DNA from: an uncultured Lachnospiraceae bacterium
GTDB taxonomy: Bacteria; Bacillota; Clostridia; Lachnospirales; Lachnospiraceae
DNA length: 27,241 bases
Assembly: GCA_900557385.1 (NCBI GenBank)
Contig: USSP01000001.1
Span: 1-27,241 of the forward strand
Direction of reading: 5' to 3'
Positions 7,772-15,180 of the stretch are shown piece by piece. Every line of letters begins with the position of its first letter. Position 1 is the stretch's first letter. A program made the position numbers and the translations under genes. The notes under the pieces were generated by a model. It saw only the letters and a list, made by a program, of their open reading frames with translations. It was not told the origin of the DNA and made no database searches.

Positions 7772-8103
7772 ATGAGTGAGGTTGAGGGGGAATCCGGCAT
7801 GGGTGCCCGTCCAAAGATTATGACGGAAATCGACGATGAATACTGGATGATTAAATTTCCTGCCCAGATAGATGGAGCGGATGCAGGAGTCATGGAATAC
7901 GATTACTTTCTTTGTGCAAAAGCCTGCGGTATTCCCATGAGTGATTCCAGACTTTTTCCCTCTACCCTTTGCCAGGGGTATTTCGGTACGAAACGCTTTG
8001 ACCGTTATAAGGATTCCGAGGGGCAACAGCAGAGAATCCATGTTTTAACGTGTTTGTTCATAATCGGGACGACCATTCTAAGAACTTTTCTTACCTTTAT
8101 TAG
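7772..8103 (+). pseudogene. HipA-like kinase remnant with internal deletion and frameshift
   Basis: The reading frame from 7772 gives GMGARPKIMTEIDDEYWMIKFP...EYDYFLCAKACGIPMSDSRLFPS...GYFGTKRFDRYKDSEGQQQRIHVLT. This is the central part of HipA-type serine/threonine kinases (toxins of HipBA modules), including the GARPK nucleotide-loop segment and the KRFDR block. Directly after IHVLT the frame becomes meaningless, but the next frame from 8050 reads VFVHNRDDHSKNFSYLY before a TAG at 8101. That is the HipA catalytic-loop region, which normally lies several dozen residues further on. So an internal piece has been lost and the reading frame changed, and both the N-terminal lobe start and the C-terminal domain are missing. 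No HipB-type repressor is nearby. The locus cannot make an active kinase. Confidence 0.75.
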
Positions 8104-8134
8104 GTAATTGCGAACTTGTTTCGCAATTACCTAA
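8100..8134. repeat. Perfect 15-bp inverted repeat
   Basis: TTAGGTAATTGCGAA (8100-8114) and TTCGCAATTACCTAA (8120-8134) flank a 5-base loop CTTGT. There is no T-run on either side, so it is not an ordinary terminator. It abuts the TAG that ends the HipA remnant and a stop codon of a minus-strand reading frame. Confidence 0.75.
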
Positions 8135-8391
8135 TCAGTGAACAATTGCATTAAAGTATTTTTCGGCTTCCTCACGGGTAAGTGAAAATGCCTTTTGAAG
8201 CCTTTTCAGAATGGTTTCCGATTGAAAAAAGACGATGAATATGATAGAAAGTCTGCTTATAACCGAAGTATAACGGAAGGAGAAGCTGTTAAAACAGCCT
8301 TGAAAATCGTCGCACATGCAGCGGCGTTGGCTGTAAGCAAAGAAGGGGCCTCTGTCCCCATTCCGCAAAAACAGGAAGTAATGCAAAAAAT
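8135..8391. other. Orphan coding-like fragments
   Basis: Two protein-like patches face each other here. On the minus strand, ending at the TGA at 8135-8137, about 28 residues read ETILKRLQKAFSLTREEAEKYFNAIVH, resembling a small helical domain tail. On the plus strand, up to 8398, the frame reads ITEGEAVKTALKIVAHAAALAV and onward, also helical. Neither has a start with a binding site and neither is recognised. They are most simply ends of two broken genes joined near 8218. Confidence 0.35.
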
Positions 8392-9267
8392 TTATTGAAA
8401 AAGATAGGGAATGTAATTATACAGATAAAGGTTAACGGATTCATAGGCGTGTACCAGACCCTCTACTACTGTATAATGCAGATTTCCTTTCGACCAATCT
8501 TCGCTAAACCGGAACAGATCGTCGAGATGTTTCATTTCCTCAATTTGCGGAGTCAGGGAATGATAGGCGGGATCCTTTGTACCGGTAGCAGAGAAAATGT
8601 GAAAATCCGTTGCACCATAGCCGGCTTTCAGAATGGAATCATGTAAAGCCTGCGCTGTCTCTTTCGGATGAGAAGAGCCGCCCATGGGTTCAATGATCCA
8701 GCAGTCACCGCTCAGAGGGAGGAAATAGGAGAAATAATCCAGATTTTCCAGTAAGGCAAACCAGGTGGTACAGCTTCCCATGGAAAAGCCGCCAAATGCC
8801 CGATGCGTTCTGGAAGCTTTTAAGGAATCGGAGTCTGCGGTATTGGCGTAGGTATGGTATTTTCCTTCTACAGCAGGAAGGAGTTCATGAGAAAGTTCAT
8901 ATTGGAAAAAGCGTACGTTTTCCCTCTCCTGATCGGCTTGTGGTCTCCCGGTTCTGGAGATGACTTCTTTGTAATAAGAAGGAAACACAACAATCAAAGG
9001 CGCTAATTCTCCGGAATCAATACTGTAGTCCAACATATTTTTTACTTTACAGCAATCCAGCCAGGCATCGGGATTCCCACCGCCACCGTGCATTAAATAT
9101 AAAATATTATACTTCTTTTCCGTGTCATTGTGGTCGTAGCCATAGGGAAGATATACCAGCGCGTACTTGTCCCGCTTTTCGCCGGCCTGGTTGGTGGTTT
9201 CATAAGTCACCTTTTCGATGGAACCTCTGAAATTCACATCATGGTATTCGTACTCTTTCATTTTCAT
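8392..9267 (-). CDS. Carbohydrate-esterase-like alpha/beta hydrolase (CE1/esterase D-type)
   Basis: This is a 291-residue alpha/beta hydrolase without a signal peptide, so probably cytoplasmic. It starts with a beta-rich segment, then ALVYLPYGYD and LYLMHGGGG (oxyanion region ~56-64). The nucleophile motif GGFSMGS places Ser at 162; Asp232 (SATGTKD) and His273 (VEGLVHAYE) complete the triad at the expected spacing. These are features of the esterase family that includes enterochelin esterase and feruloyl/acetyl-xylan esterases. The start is taken at 9267, where ATG overlaps the TGA of the MFS gene (ATGA) and AAAGGAC lies just upstream, rather than at the longer upstream frame inside the MFS gene. 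Coupling to the transporter suggests that it hydrolyses an imported ester, such as an acylated sugar or siderophore. The substrate is unknown. Confidence 0.85.
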   Translation of the reverse strand: MKMKEYEYHDVNFRGSIEKVTYETTNQAGEKRDKYALVYLPYGYDHNDTEKKYNILYLMHGGGGNPDAWLDCCKVKNMLDYSIDSGELAPLIVVFPSYYKEVISRTGRPQADQERENVRFFQYELSHELLPAVEGKYHTYANTADSDSLKASRTHRAFGGFSMGSCTTWFALLENLDYFSYFLPLSGDCWIIEPMGGSSHPKETAQALHDSILKAGYGATDFHIFSATGTKDPAYHSLTPQIEEMKHLDDLFRFSEDWSKGNLHYTVVEGLVHAYESVNLYLYNYIPYLFQ

Positions 9268-10421
9268 TTGTTTTGTCCTTTCTTTGTAATTTGAATAAAA
9301 GCTAACACAGCAACTCCGAACAGGAGAGCACATAAATAAAACAGTGTCCGGTATCCGGTAATTCCTGTAATGTACATAAGAATAGCACCACCAATCATGG
9401 GACCAAAGCCCTGGGCCACATCGGCACCCAGATAGAAAGTGCTGGTGGCAACGCCACTCTTTTTCTTCCCTACCAGTTCAATACAAGCTGCCTGAAGAGA
9501 AGGCTGCCCGGCGCCTTGTCCAATTGCTCTGAGGATGGCAGTGAGCAGAATCACGGAAAGAGAATTGCTTCTTGCCAGTAGGATCATGGAAAGAGCGGTA
9601 AGGAGCAAGCCGGGAATGACGGTAACGCGCAGCCCCTTTTTGTCCATAAGTTTACCCGCTAAGGGTCTGATCAAAAACAGGAAAAGAGCATATACAGTAA
9701 AATAAACGCTGATTCCGGTAATATTGAGTGCGTCCGAAAACAAAACCAGATAGGAAGCGATGATACCGTTAGAAAAGGAGTAGGTGGCTGAAATCGCCGT
9801 AAGCGGCAATGTCTTTAATGCAATAATATCATCAATATGGATAGCATTCCGCCCCTTTTTTTCTTTTTTCGGTTCATGAAAAAAGTGCAGAAGCAGGAAA
9901 CCGACAAGAGCAAACAGGGAAGAAACGAAAAAGGTAGTCGGCATTCCGAAGGCGTCTGCGATGGCGAGTCCCAGTCCCGGAGCTACAGCAGAACCCAGAA
10001 CATTTCCCAAACCTAAGTAGCCAATACCTTCCCCCATTTTATCATCAGGGATGAACTTGGAGGCGAGAGCAATTTGACATGTTCCGGAAAATGCAAAGCC
10101 TATTCCCACAAGGATGCGGAGCAATGTCAGTAAGGTCACATTCGAGGTCAGAGTGAAGCCCAAAAATCCCAGTGCAATCATGATATTGCTGGCTTTTAAA
10201 ATAGAGACATTCCGAAAGGTGTCTGCCATAATTCCACTGAAAGGTCGGCATATCAAAGAGGTGATGGAGAAAAGTCCTACAATAACCCCGGCTGTGGAAA
10301 GAGAGGTTCCAAGTTCTACAAGATATTTGGATAAAATGGTAGCTGTCATATTAAAAGAAAAGAAGTTTAACGTATTAATAATTAGTATGAAAATGAAGTA
10401 TTTGTTCCAGATCTTTGTCAT
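9264..10421 (-). CDS. Major facilitator superfamily transporter
   Basis: This 385-residue protein has about 12 hydrophobic helices in two halves, with the MFS loop motif after the second helix (RPFSGIMADTFRNVSIL) and a related one in the second half (RPLAGKLMDKKGLRV). The family includes drug and sugar-related H+ antiporters and importers, and the sequence does not settle the direction of transport. A ribosome binding site (ACAGGAGC) precedes the ATG at 10421. The gene is first in a two-gene minus-strand operon with the esterase (4-base overlap) and divergent from an AraC regulator across a ~180-base spacer, so that regulator probably controls it. A weak -35/-10 pair (TTGAAA and TTTAAA, minus strand, near 10454-10483) may be its promoter. 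Confidence 0.85.
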   Translation of the reverse strand: MTKIWNKYFIFILIINTLNFFSFNMTATILSKYLVELGTSLSTAGVIVGLFSITSLICRPFSGIMADTFRNVSILKASNIMIALGFLGFTLTSNVTLLTLLRILVGIGFAFSGTCQIALASKFIPDDKMGEGIGYLGLGNVLGSAVAPGLGLAIADAFGMPTTFFVSSLFALVGFLLLHFFHEPKKEKKGRNAIHIDDIIALKTLPLTAISATYSFSNGIIASYLVLFSDALNITGISVYFTVYALFLFLIRPLAGKLMDKKGLRVTVIPGLLLTALSMILLARSNSLSVILLTAILRAIGQGAGQPSLQAACIELVGKKKSGVATSTFYLGADVAQGFGPMIGGAILMYITGITGYRTLFYLCALLFGVAVLAFIQITKKGQNK

Positions 10422-10546
10422 TGCGCTGCTCCTGTCTCAAAGCTATTGATATTTTCTCATTTTAAAGGCGAGAAGTCTTTCACTTTTCAAATAATTTTTA
10501 TTACTTTTCCGTTTTTTTTAATCTGATTTTTCTTTTTCGCAGTAAC

Positions 10547-10575
10547 TTGATGAAGAAAAGTAGGGTTGCTATAAT
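10547..10575 (+). promoter_or_regulatory. SigA-type promoter of the second AraC regulator
   Basis: TTGATG (10547-10552), a 17-base spacer and a perfect TATAAT (10570-10575). Because the transcript would begin near 10582, the upstream in-frame TTG at 10547 cannot be the start codon, and ATG 10601 is preferred. Confidence 0.75.
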
Positions 10576-10600
10576 GGAAAAACGGGAGGAAAGTGCAATT

Positions 10601-11855
10601 ATGAGCATTTCAGGATCAGAAAACCAATACTTTCGAGACACTGATTTCATTTCTTATGCGACCTTTAATTTGCTGACAGCGCGACAGGCAAATAGGGAAT
10701 ATGCGATGAGTCTGCTTCATGAAAGAGGCTATGATATTCAGCAAGACTCTAATGTTCAGATTATATTGGTCGACATAATTCCATATTTTCCTCAGAATGT
10801 AGAAAAGAAGTCCGATGCTGCAATGCAGGAACTGTTGATGCGTGTATCTCAGAAGTATTTTCCGTCTTCGAATATAGATTTTCTGGTATGTACGAACCGA
10901 TACAGACAGTATCTGGTTTTGCTGTGTAGTAATACGGATGAATTGGAACAGATTACCAGAGAAAGTTACAACAGCTTTTACGAGTTCCTATGCAGGGAAT
11001 TTACTTTTTCTTTTTCCTGTTACCTTTCAGAAATCGGTAAACTGGGAATCATTAAAGAGGTGCTTCTCCCGTGTGATCGAATGTTAAAGGATAATGTATC
11101 AAAAACACCGGGACTTTACTTTCTGGAAGACGGAATGTCATCTGCAGAGACTGTAAGTGTAGGGGATCATTTGGCCAGCTGGGAACAACTGTTAAACAAT
11201 CAGCAATTTTCTCTGTTGAAGGAACAGCTTCTGGCTTTTATTGATTTTCACAGTGCCACAGGAAAATTTAATCAGAAAAGCTTGCGTGCTCTTCATCAGG
11301 AATTGACAAAGCTCTTTTTTGTATACACTTATAAGAGAAACCTTGATATGCAAGAACTGTTTGAGGATACCTATAGTTATGATGAATTCATGAATTGTTT
11401 TCAGAACGTTTTTTCCTTAAAACAGGGTGTTTCCCATTTTATTCAGGCAATTTCCACGCTGCCGGAAAAAGAAAGCGCGAAGGGAACGATACAGGAGGCA
11501 ATGGATTATATTACAGAGAATCTGTCGGACAGCTTTTCTATCAGTGATGTGGCAGAGTTTGTTCATTTCAGTCCGGAATATCTTTCAAAGAGATTTAAGG
11601 AAGAAACCGGGCAAAATATCAAGAAATACATATTAGAAAAGAAGCTGGAGGCAGCTAAAAATATGTTATGCAATTCCACGATCCCGATTCATGAAGTTGC
11701 TGTGATGGTGGGGTACTGCAATTTCTCCCCTCTCGCAGCTATTTAAAAAGTATGAAAACATGACCCCTAGCGAGTATAGAAAGCAGCATTTTTCTATTGC
11801 CTGCCGACAGGACGATTCGTATAATAAAAATAGAAACTTACATCCGATAAAATAA
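10601..11855 (+). pseudogene. AraC-family regulator, frameshifted near the 3' end
   Basis: The start is ATG 10601, with GGGAGGA at 10584-10590 and a good promoter just upstream. The first ~270 residues are a large effector/sensor region without a clear motif. The C-terminal domain begins near residue 290 with AMDYITENLSDSFSISDVAEFVHFSPEYLSKRFKEETGQNIKKYI, the first helix-turn-helix unit, and continues into IPIHEVAVMVGYCNFS. There the open frame turns into PLAAI and stops at 11746. The frame 0 sequence right after it reads QLFKKYENMTPSEYRKQHF and continues to a TAA at 11853-11855, which is exactly the missing end of the second HTH. A two-base loss or one-base gain in the CCCC run at 11727-11730 explains this. 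It divides the DNA-binding domain, so as written the protein should be impaired. It lies divergent to the MFS/esterase pair and is the likely regulator of it. Confidence 0.8.
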
Positions 11856-11858
11856 GGG

Positions 11859-12012
11859 GTGAAAGAGATTATGGGTGGACAGATTTTAGACTATGAAGCA
11901 AAGGATATCAGAAATAAGGGAATACAGATTGGAATTACTATCGGAAAAGAGGCCGGCAAACAGGAAGGCGAAGAAATAGCTTTAAAACTAATTCAACTGC
12001 TTATTAAATTAA
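11859..12012 (+). pseudogene. Remnant resembling the C-terminal tail of Rpn/PD-(D/E)XK transposase-like proteins
   Basis: The frame reads KEIMGGQILDYEAKDIRNKGIQIGITIGKEAGKQEGEEIALKLIQLLIKL. A KG(I/M)xxGxxxGxxxG(x)xEG tail of this kind is typical of the end of Rpn-family nuclease/transposase proteins common in Lachnospiraceae. The nuclease core is absent, and the frame runs into the terminator hairpin at 12013. A possible start ATG at 11871 follows GGGGTGAAAGA. This is a tentative remnant of a mobile or recombination-related gene. Confidence 0.4.
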
Positions 12013-12049
12013 TGGGATGTGGAAGACCATTACGGTTTTCCACATCCCA
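12013..12049. terminator. Strong hairpin between convergent genes
   Basis: A 16-bp stem, TGGGATGTGGAAGACC (12013-12028) / GGTTTTCCACATCCCA (12034-12049), has one G-T pair and a 5-base loop, and is followed on the plus strand by ATTTT. It lies 15 bases beyond the stop of the minus-strand hydrolase and probably serves both directions. Confidence 0.8.
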
Positions 12050-12063
12050 ATTTTGCCATTTAT

Positions 12064-13977
12064 TTAGCCGTTCAAGGCGCCAACGGCACTCTGGGTACTG
12101 GGTAAAGCGAGAGATTGTCCCGCAAAGGTAACCCAGACGATGAATAAAGCACATACGATTGCGCCGACAATGATGCGACGTGTTTTCACGCTGAAATGAG
12201 TGGACAGAAGACTGTTAATTCCAAACATCGGAATGAGAGAGAAGCAGATACACATGAATCCACAGTTACCCATCATATAAGGGGTTTCTCTGTACAGGAA
12301 GGAAGGTTTCATGCTTACAAAGTAAACAATGTTCCAAACGATGTACATAACAGTAATTCCACCGATACCCTGTAACAGTCCGATTAACTGATTTTTTACA
12401 ATATTTGCATTCGTTCCTTTTTCTGTTTCCACATTCGAATCGTCTCGAAGAATTGCAGAGAACGCAAGGTTGCCGATTAAGAAAGATACAAAGAAAGGAA
12501 TGAAGTATTCTACAATATAAACCAATCTGTCAAGACGGAAGGTACGGATACAAGAAATAGGAGTAGCCATTTCCACATTTAATACGGTTTCTGTAATGCT
12601 GAGTCCGGCAAACAGGACAACAATAAGAATCAGAGCATACAGGATGGATTTTCCGATATAAGAAAGAGCCGTTTTTTTATCGCCAAAGGAAAGACCATAT
12701 ACTCTTAAATTTCCGCCATGTTTTTTACCATAAGCAAAGTGCCAGATTAAGAAGACAACCAGCATCAGAACAGAGTTTGCAATTGTCCACAATAAATACC
12801 CGGAGGAACTGGGATTAAAGGGGAACAGAGCAGTCTGCTTTACATTATTTTCACCGTAAACATAAGTCGGTACGAAAGTCAGTACCGGGATAAGGGTAAA
12901 GAGAACAATAAAGAAAGCTTTATATATCAGTCCACGTTTTCCTTCCAGTGTTTCTGTGGGGGCACTCTGCTCGGCGGTCAAAATTTTAAAAGGAGCAGCA
13001 TTCATCAGAAGGGTTGCAAAGGAAAGGAATACCATCAGAAAACCAAGTGTTTCCACAATACCTCCGGCATAACGCAGCCACCAGATCTGATTGGAAGAAT
13101 CAATCCAGTAGGGAGCAGCCATAGAATTGTTAAAGAATTCCAGACCATTGGTAAGGGCAGTTTTACTGATTACAGTAGTAACATGGGTGCAATCCTCTAT
13201 TGTATAAAAGATGCGCATTGTGCCATCCTCCCAGTTTCCGACACCTTCATTGAGATACTCGGAAATATTGGCACCGCCCCATTTTTCGCCGAATAAGGCA
13301 GCAGCAGCGTCGCCCCGCATATAGTCATAGTTCCATTCCGTACCGAAAATATGATGAAGTAAATCCTGCCCGCATTCATCGTAACGGGACATGTTTAGAC
13401 CAACATTGGTATGGGTAAGCACTTCGTCCAAAGCACCGCCGGTTACGGTAGGAGCCATATAACCATTGAGAAGGATTGCTTTCACCTGATCCGGATAAGC
13501 CTTTGCCATACCGGTTGCAGCATTACTTCCTTTTGAATGACCGGTTCCGCCCAATTGTGTGGAATCTACAAAATCCAGTGTACTTAAATATTCTGTTGCT
13601 GCAATACCACCATAGCTTCCGTCACCTTCTGCATCAGGAACATAATCGGAATCACCGTGTCCCTCCATCTCCAAGGCAAGAACAACATAACCACGGCGGG
13701 AAAGCTCAATGGTGTATGCGGCCATGGCAGAAATATAACCGTTATTTCCATGTGCGGTAATAATAGCGGGAGCAGGAGTAGCAGCAGTAGCATTCTGCGG
13801 TACATACAGATAACCGCTGATGTTGTAACCAGCCTGATCCTTGAATGTTACATGTTTTACGGACACGCGACCAAAGCATGTTTGAATCTGAGATGAAAAA
13901 ATAGCGCCCAGAATAAACAAAACTAGTCCTATAGCAAGCCATCGTTTGCTTTTTCCTAAATTTTTTGATGAATTCAT
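12064..13977 (-). CDS. Membrane-bound alpha/beta hydrolase fused to a polytopic membrane domain
   Basis: This is a 637-residue protein with a perfect AAAGGAGG before ATG 13977. One N-terminal helix (about 12-29) is followed by a hydrolase domain of ~270 residues: AHGNNGY oxyanion region (H76-G77), EMEGHGDSDY, the nucleophile elbow GGTGHSKGS with Ser148, and D262/H265 in IEDCTHVTT as candidate acid and base. The second half (about 300-637) holds some eight hydrophobic helices without a recognised transporter motif. The hydrolase resembles the dienelactone hydrolase/CocE-like group and by topology should lie outside the membrane. The substrate is unknown. The gene is divergent from the LacI regulator, with operator-like palindromes between them, so it is probably repressed by that protein and induced by a small sugar-like effector. 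The fusion to a multi-pass domain is unusual. Confidence 0.85.
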   Translation of the reverse strand: MNSSKNLGKSKRWLAIGLVLFILGAIFSSQIQTCFGRVSVKHVTFKDQAGYNISGYLYVPQNATAATPAPAIITAHGNNGYISAMAAYTIELSRRGYVVLALEMEGHGDSDYVPDAEGDGSYGGIAATEYLSTLDFVDSTQLGGTGHSKGSNAATGMAKAYPDQVKAILLNGYMAPTVTGGALDEVLTHTNVGLNMSRYDECGQDLLHHIFGTEWNYDYMRGDAAAALFGEKWGGANISEYLNEGVGNWEDGTMRIFYTIEDCTHVTTVISKTALTNGLEFFNNSMAAPYWIDSSNQIWWLRYAGGIVETLGFLMVFLSFATLLMNAAPFKILTAEQSAPTETLEGKRGLIYKAFFIVLFTLIPVLTFVPTYVYGENNVKQTALFPFNPSSSGYLLWTIANSVLMLVVFLIWHFAYGKKHGGNLRVYGLSFGDKKTALSYIGKSILYALILIVVLFAGLSITETVLNVEMATPISCIRTFRLDRLVYIVEYFIPFFVSFLIGNLAFSAILRDDSNVETEKGTNANIVKNQLIGLLQGIGGITVMYIVWNIVYFVSMKPSFLYRETPYMMGNCGFMCICFSLIPMFGINSLLSTHFSVKTRRIIVGAIVCALFIVWVTFAGQSLALPSTQSAVGALNG

Positions 13978-14008
13978 TTTCTTCCTCCTTTAAGTATGAT
14001 ATACTGTG

Positions 14009-14024
14009 TGTGAACGATTCCACA
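14009..14024. promoter_or_regulatory. LacI-type operator, imperfect copy
   Basis: TGTGAACG followed by ATTCCACA. One half-site is identical to that of the perfect palindrome 40 bases away; the other half differs. On the minus strand it lies between a TTGTGG-like -35 and a TATATC -10 of the hydrolase gene, a position suited to repression. Confidence 0.6.
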
Positions 14025-14048
14025 AAGCCGTAAAAAGAAAAAACGTTC

Positions 14049-14062
14049 TGTGAACGTTCACA
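14049..14062. promoter_or_regulatory. LacI-type operator, perfect palindrome
   Basis: TGTGAACGTTCACA is a perfect 14-bp palindrome with the central CG typical of LacI/GalR-family operators. A TATAAT at 14072-14077 follows on the plus strand, so the site would overlap the -35 region of the regulator's own promoter. Confidence 0.75.
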
Positions 14063-14181
14063 CAAATAAAGTATAATCGCATGATAGAAAATATGCAATA
14101 TCACAAATATGACAAATAATATTTTACAATTTTGTATAATACTTACAAATCACAAGATGGATGAAAAGCGGAGGATATACA

Positions 14182-15174
14182 ATGAATATTAATGAAATTG
14201 CGAAAATGGCGGGTGTTTCCAGGACAACGGTATCCAGAGTGTTCCATGGTGGATATGTGAGTGAAGATGCTAGGAAAAGAATTGAAAAGGTTTTGCAGGA
14301 AACCGGGTATGTGCCAAACGCAAGGGCACAAGCTCTTAGGATGAAGCGTAATCATTTACTGGGGTTATTGGTTCCCGGAGTAGACTCAGATTGTGTAAGA
14401 CACATGACAGAACAAATTTTAGAGGATGCGGAAGCAAAAGGATATCAGACTATCGTTATGTGTTATGCAGGATTGACAGACCGGTTGATTTCGCAGATAC
14501 GCACCTTGAAAAGTCGTGGTGCAGATGGACTGATACTGATGCTTACCACCTTTGATTCGGCTATTGATAAAGAATTGAATAATAGTGGTATTCCTTCTGT
14601 TACCATTGGTCCCAGCTTTTTTGAGGATATTGCCGGTGTGATACATGATGATGCGGAAGGTTTCAGAATGCTTACAAGACTGGTTGTTCAGAAAGGGTAT
14701 CGGGAAGTGGGTGTATTGTTTCCTCCGGCATTTGAGACAATGACAGCCATTCGTAAACATGCCATTTGGGAAGTGTTAAACCAAAATGCTATAACGATAC
14801 CGGAACAATGGGATATTTCCGATACGAGAGAAGGTTTGTCGCATTGGACATATAGTGACACTTTTGTACAGAAGGTTCTGGAACTGGAGCGTTTGCCGGA
14901 AGTATTTCTCGCCGGTTCTGACCGTTTTGCATTCCGGGTAATTGATGCCATGCAGAGCAAGGGCATCCGAATTCCGGAAGATGTAGCGGTTGCGGGATTT
15001 GGTAACACGGAAATTGGTCAGTATATGACACCGGCATTGACCACGGTGGATATTAATCCTCAGCTGCTGGTGGACAAGGCACTCTCCCTTTTGTTAAAGC
15101 AGATAGAAAGGGACGAAAGATTATGTGAGCATGAAAAGGTGGTTCCTTCTTTAATCCGGCGAAAAAGCTTATAG
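14182..15174 (+). CDS. LacI/GalR-family transcriptional repressor
   Basis: This 330-residue regulator has the usual two parts. The N-terminal helix-turn-helix with hinge reads MNINEIAKMAGVSRTTVSRVFHG...YVPNARAQALR (residues 1-55). The effector-binding core is a type I periplasmic-binding fold with LLGLLVPGVDS, DGLILMLT, VFLAGSDRFAFRVIDAMQSKGIRIPEDVAVAGFGN and LTTVDINPQLLVDKA, all standard LacI landmarks. The start is ATG 14182, because GGAGG lies 7 bases before it; the ATG at 14161 has no site. The gene is followed after only 6 bases by an MFS transporter and is divergent from the membrane hydrolase. It most likely controls both through the palindromes at 14009-14062 and regulates itself. The effector is unknown, probably a sugar or glycoside. 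Confidence 0.93.
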   Translation: MNINEIAKMAGVSRTTVSRVFHGGYVSEDARKRIEKVLQETGYVPNARAQALRMKRNHLLGLLVPGVDSDCVRHMTEQILEDAEAKGYQTIVMCYAGLTDRLISQIRTLKSRGADGLILMLTTFDSAIDKELNNSGIPSVTIGPSFFEDIAGVIHDDAEGFRMLTRLVVQKGYREVGVLFPPAFETMTAIRKHAIWEVLNQNAITIPEQWDISDTREGLSHWTYSDTFVQKVLELERLPEVFLAGSDRFAFRVIDAMQSKGIRIPEDVAVAGFGNTEIGQYMTPALTTVDINPQLLVDKALSLLLKQIERDERLCEHEKVVPSLIRRKSL

Positions 15175-15180
15175 GGAGAA

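Noticed and set aside
7598..8041. Minus-strand frame of 147 codons opposite the HipA remnant
   Set aside because: The plus strand carries recognisable HipA segments; the antisense product has no recognisable features.
13476..13896. Plus-strand frames opposite the membrane hydrolase
   Set aside because: They overlap the coding core (Ser148 region) of a clear minus-strand gene.
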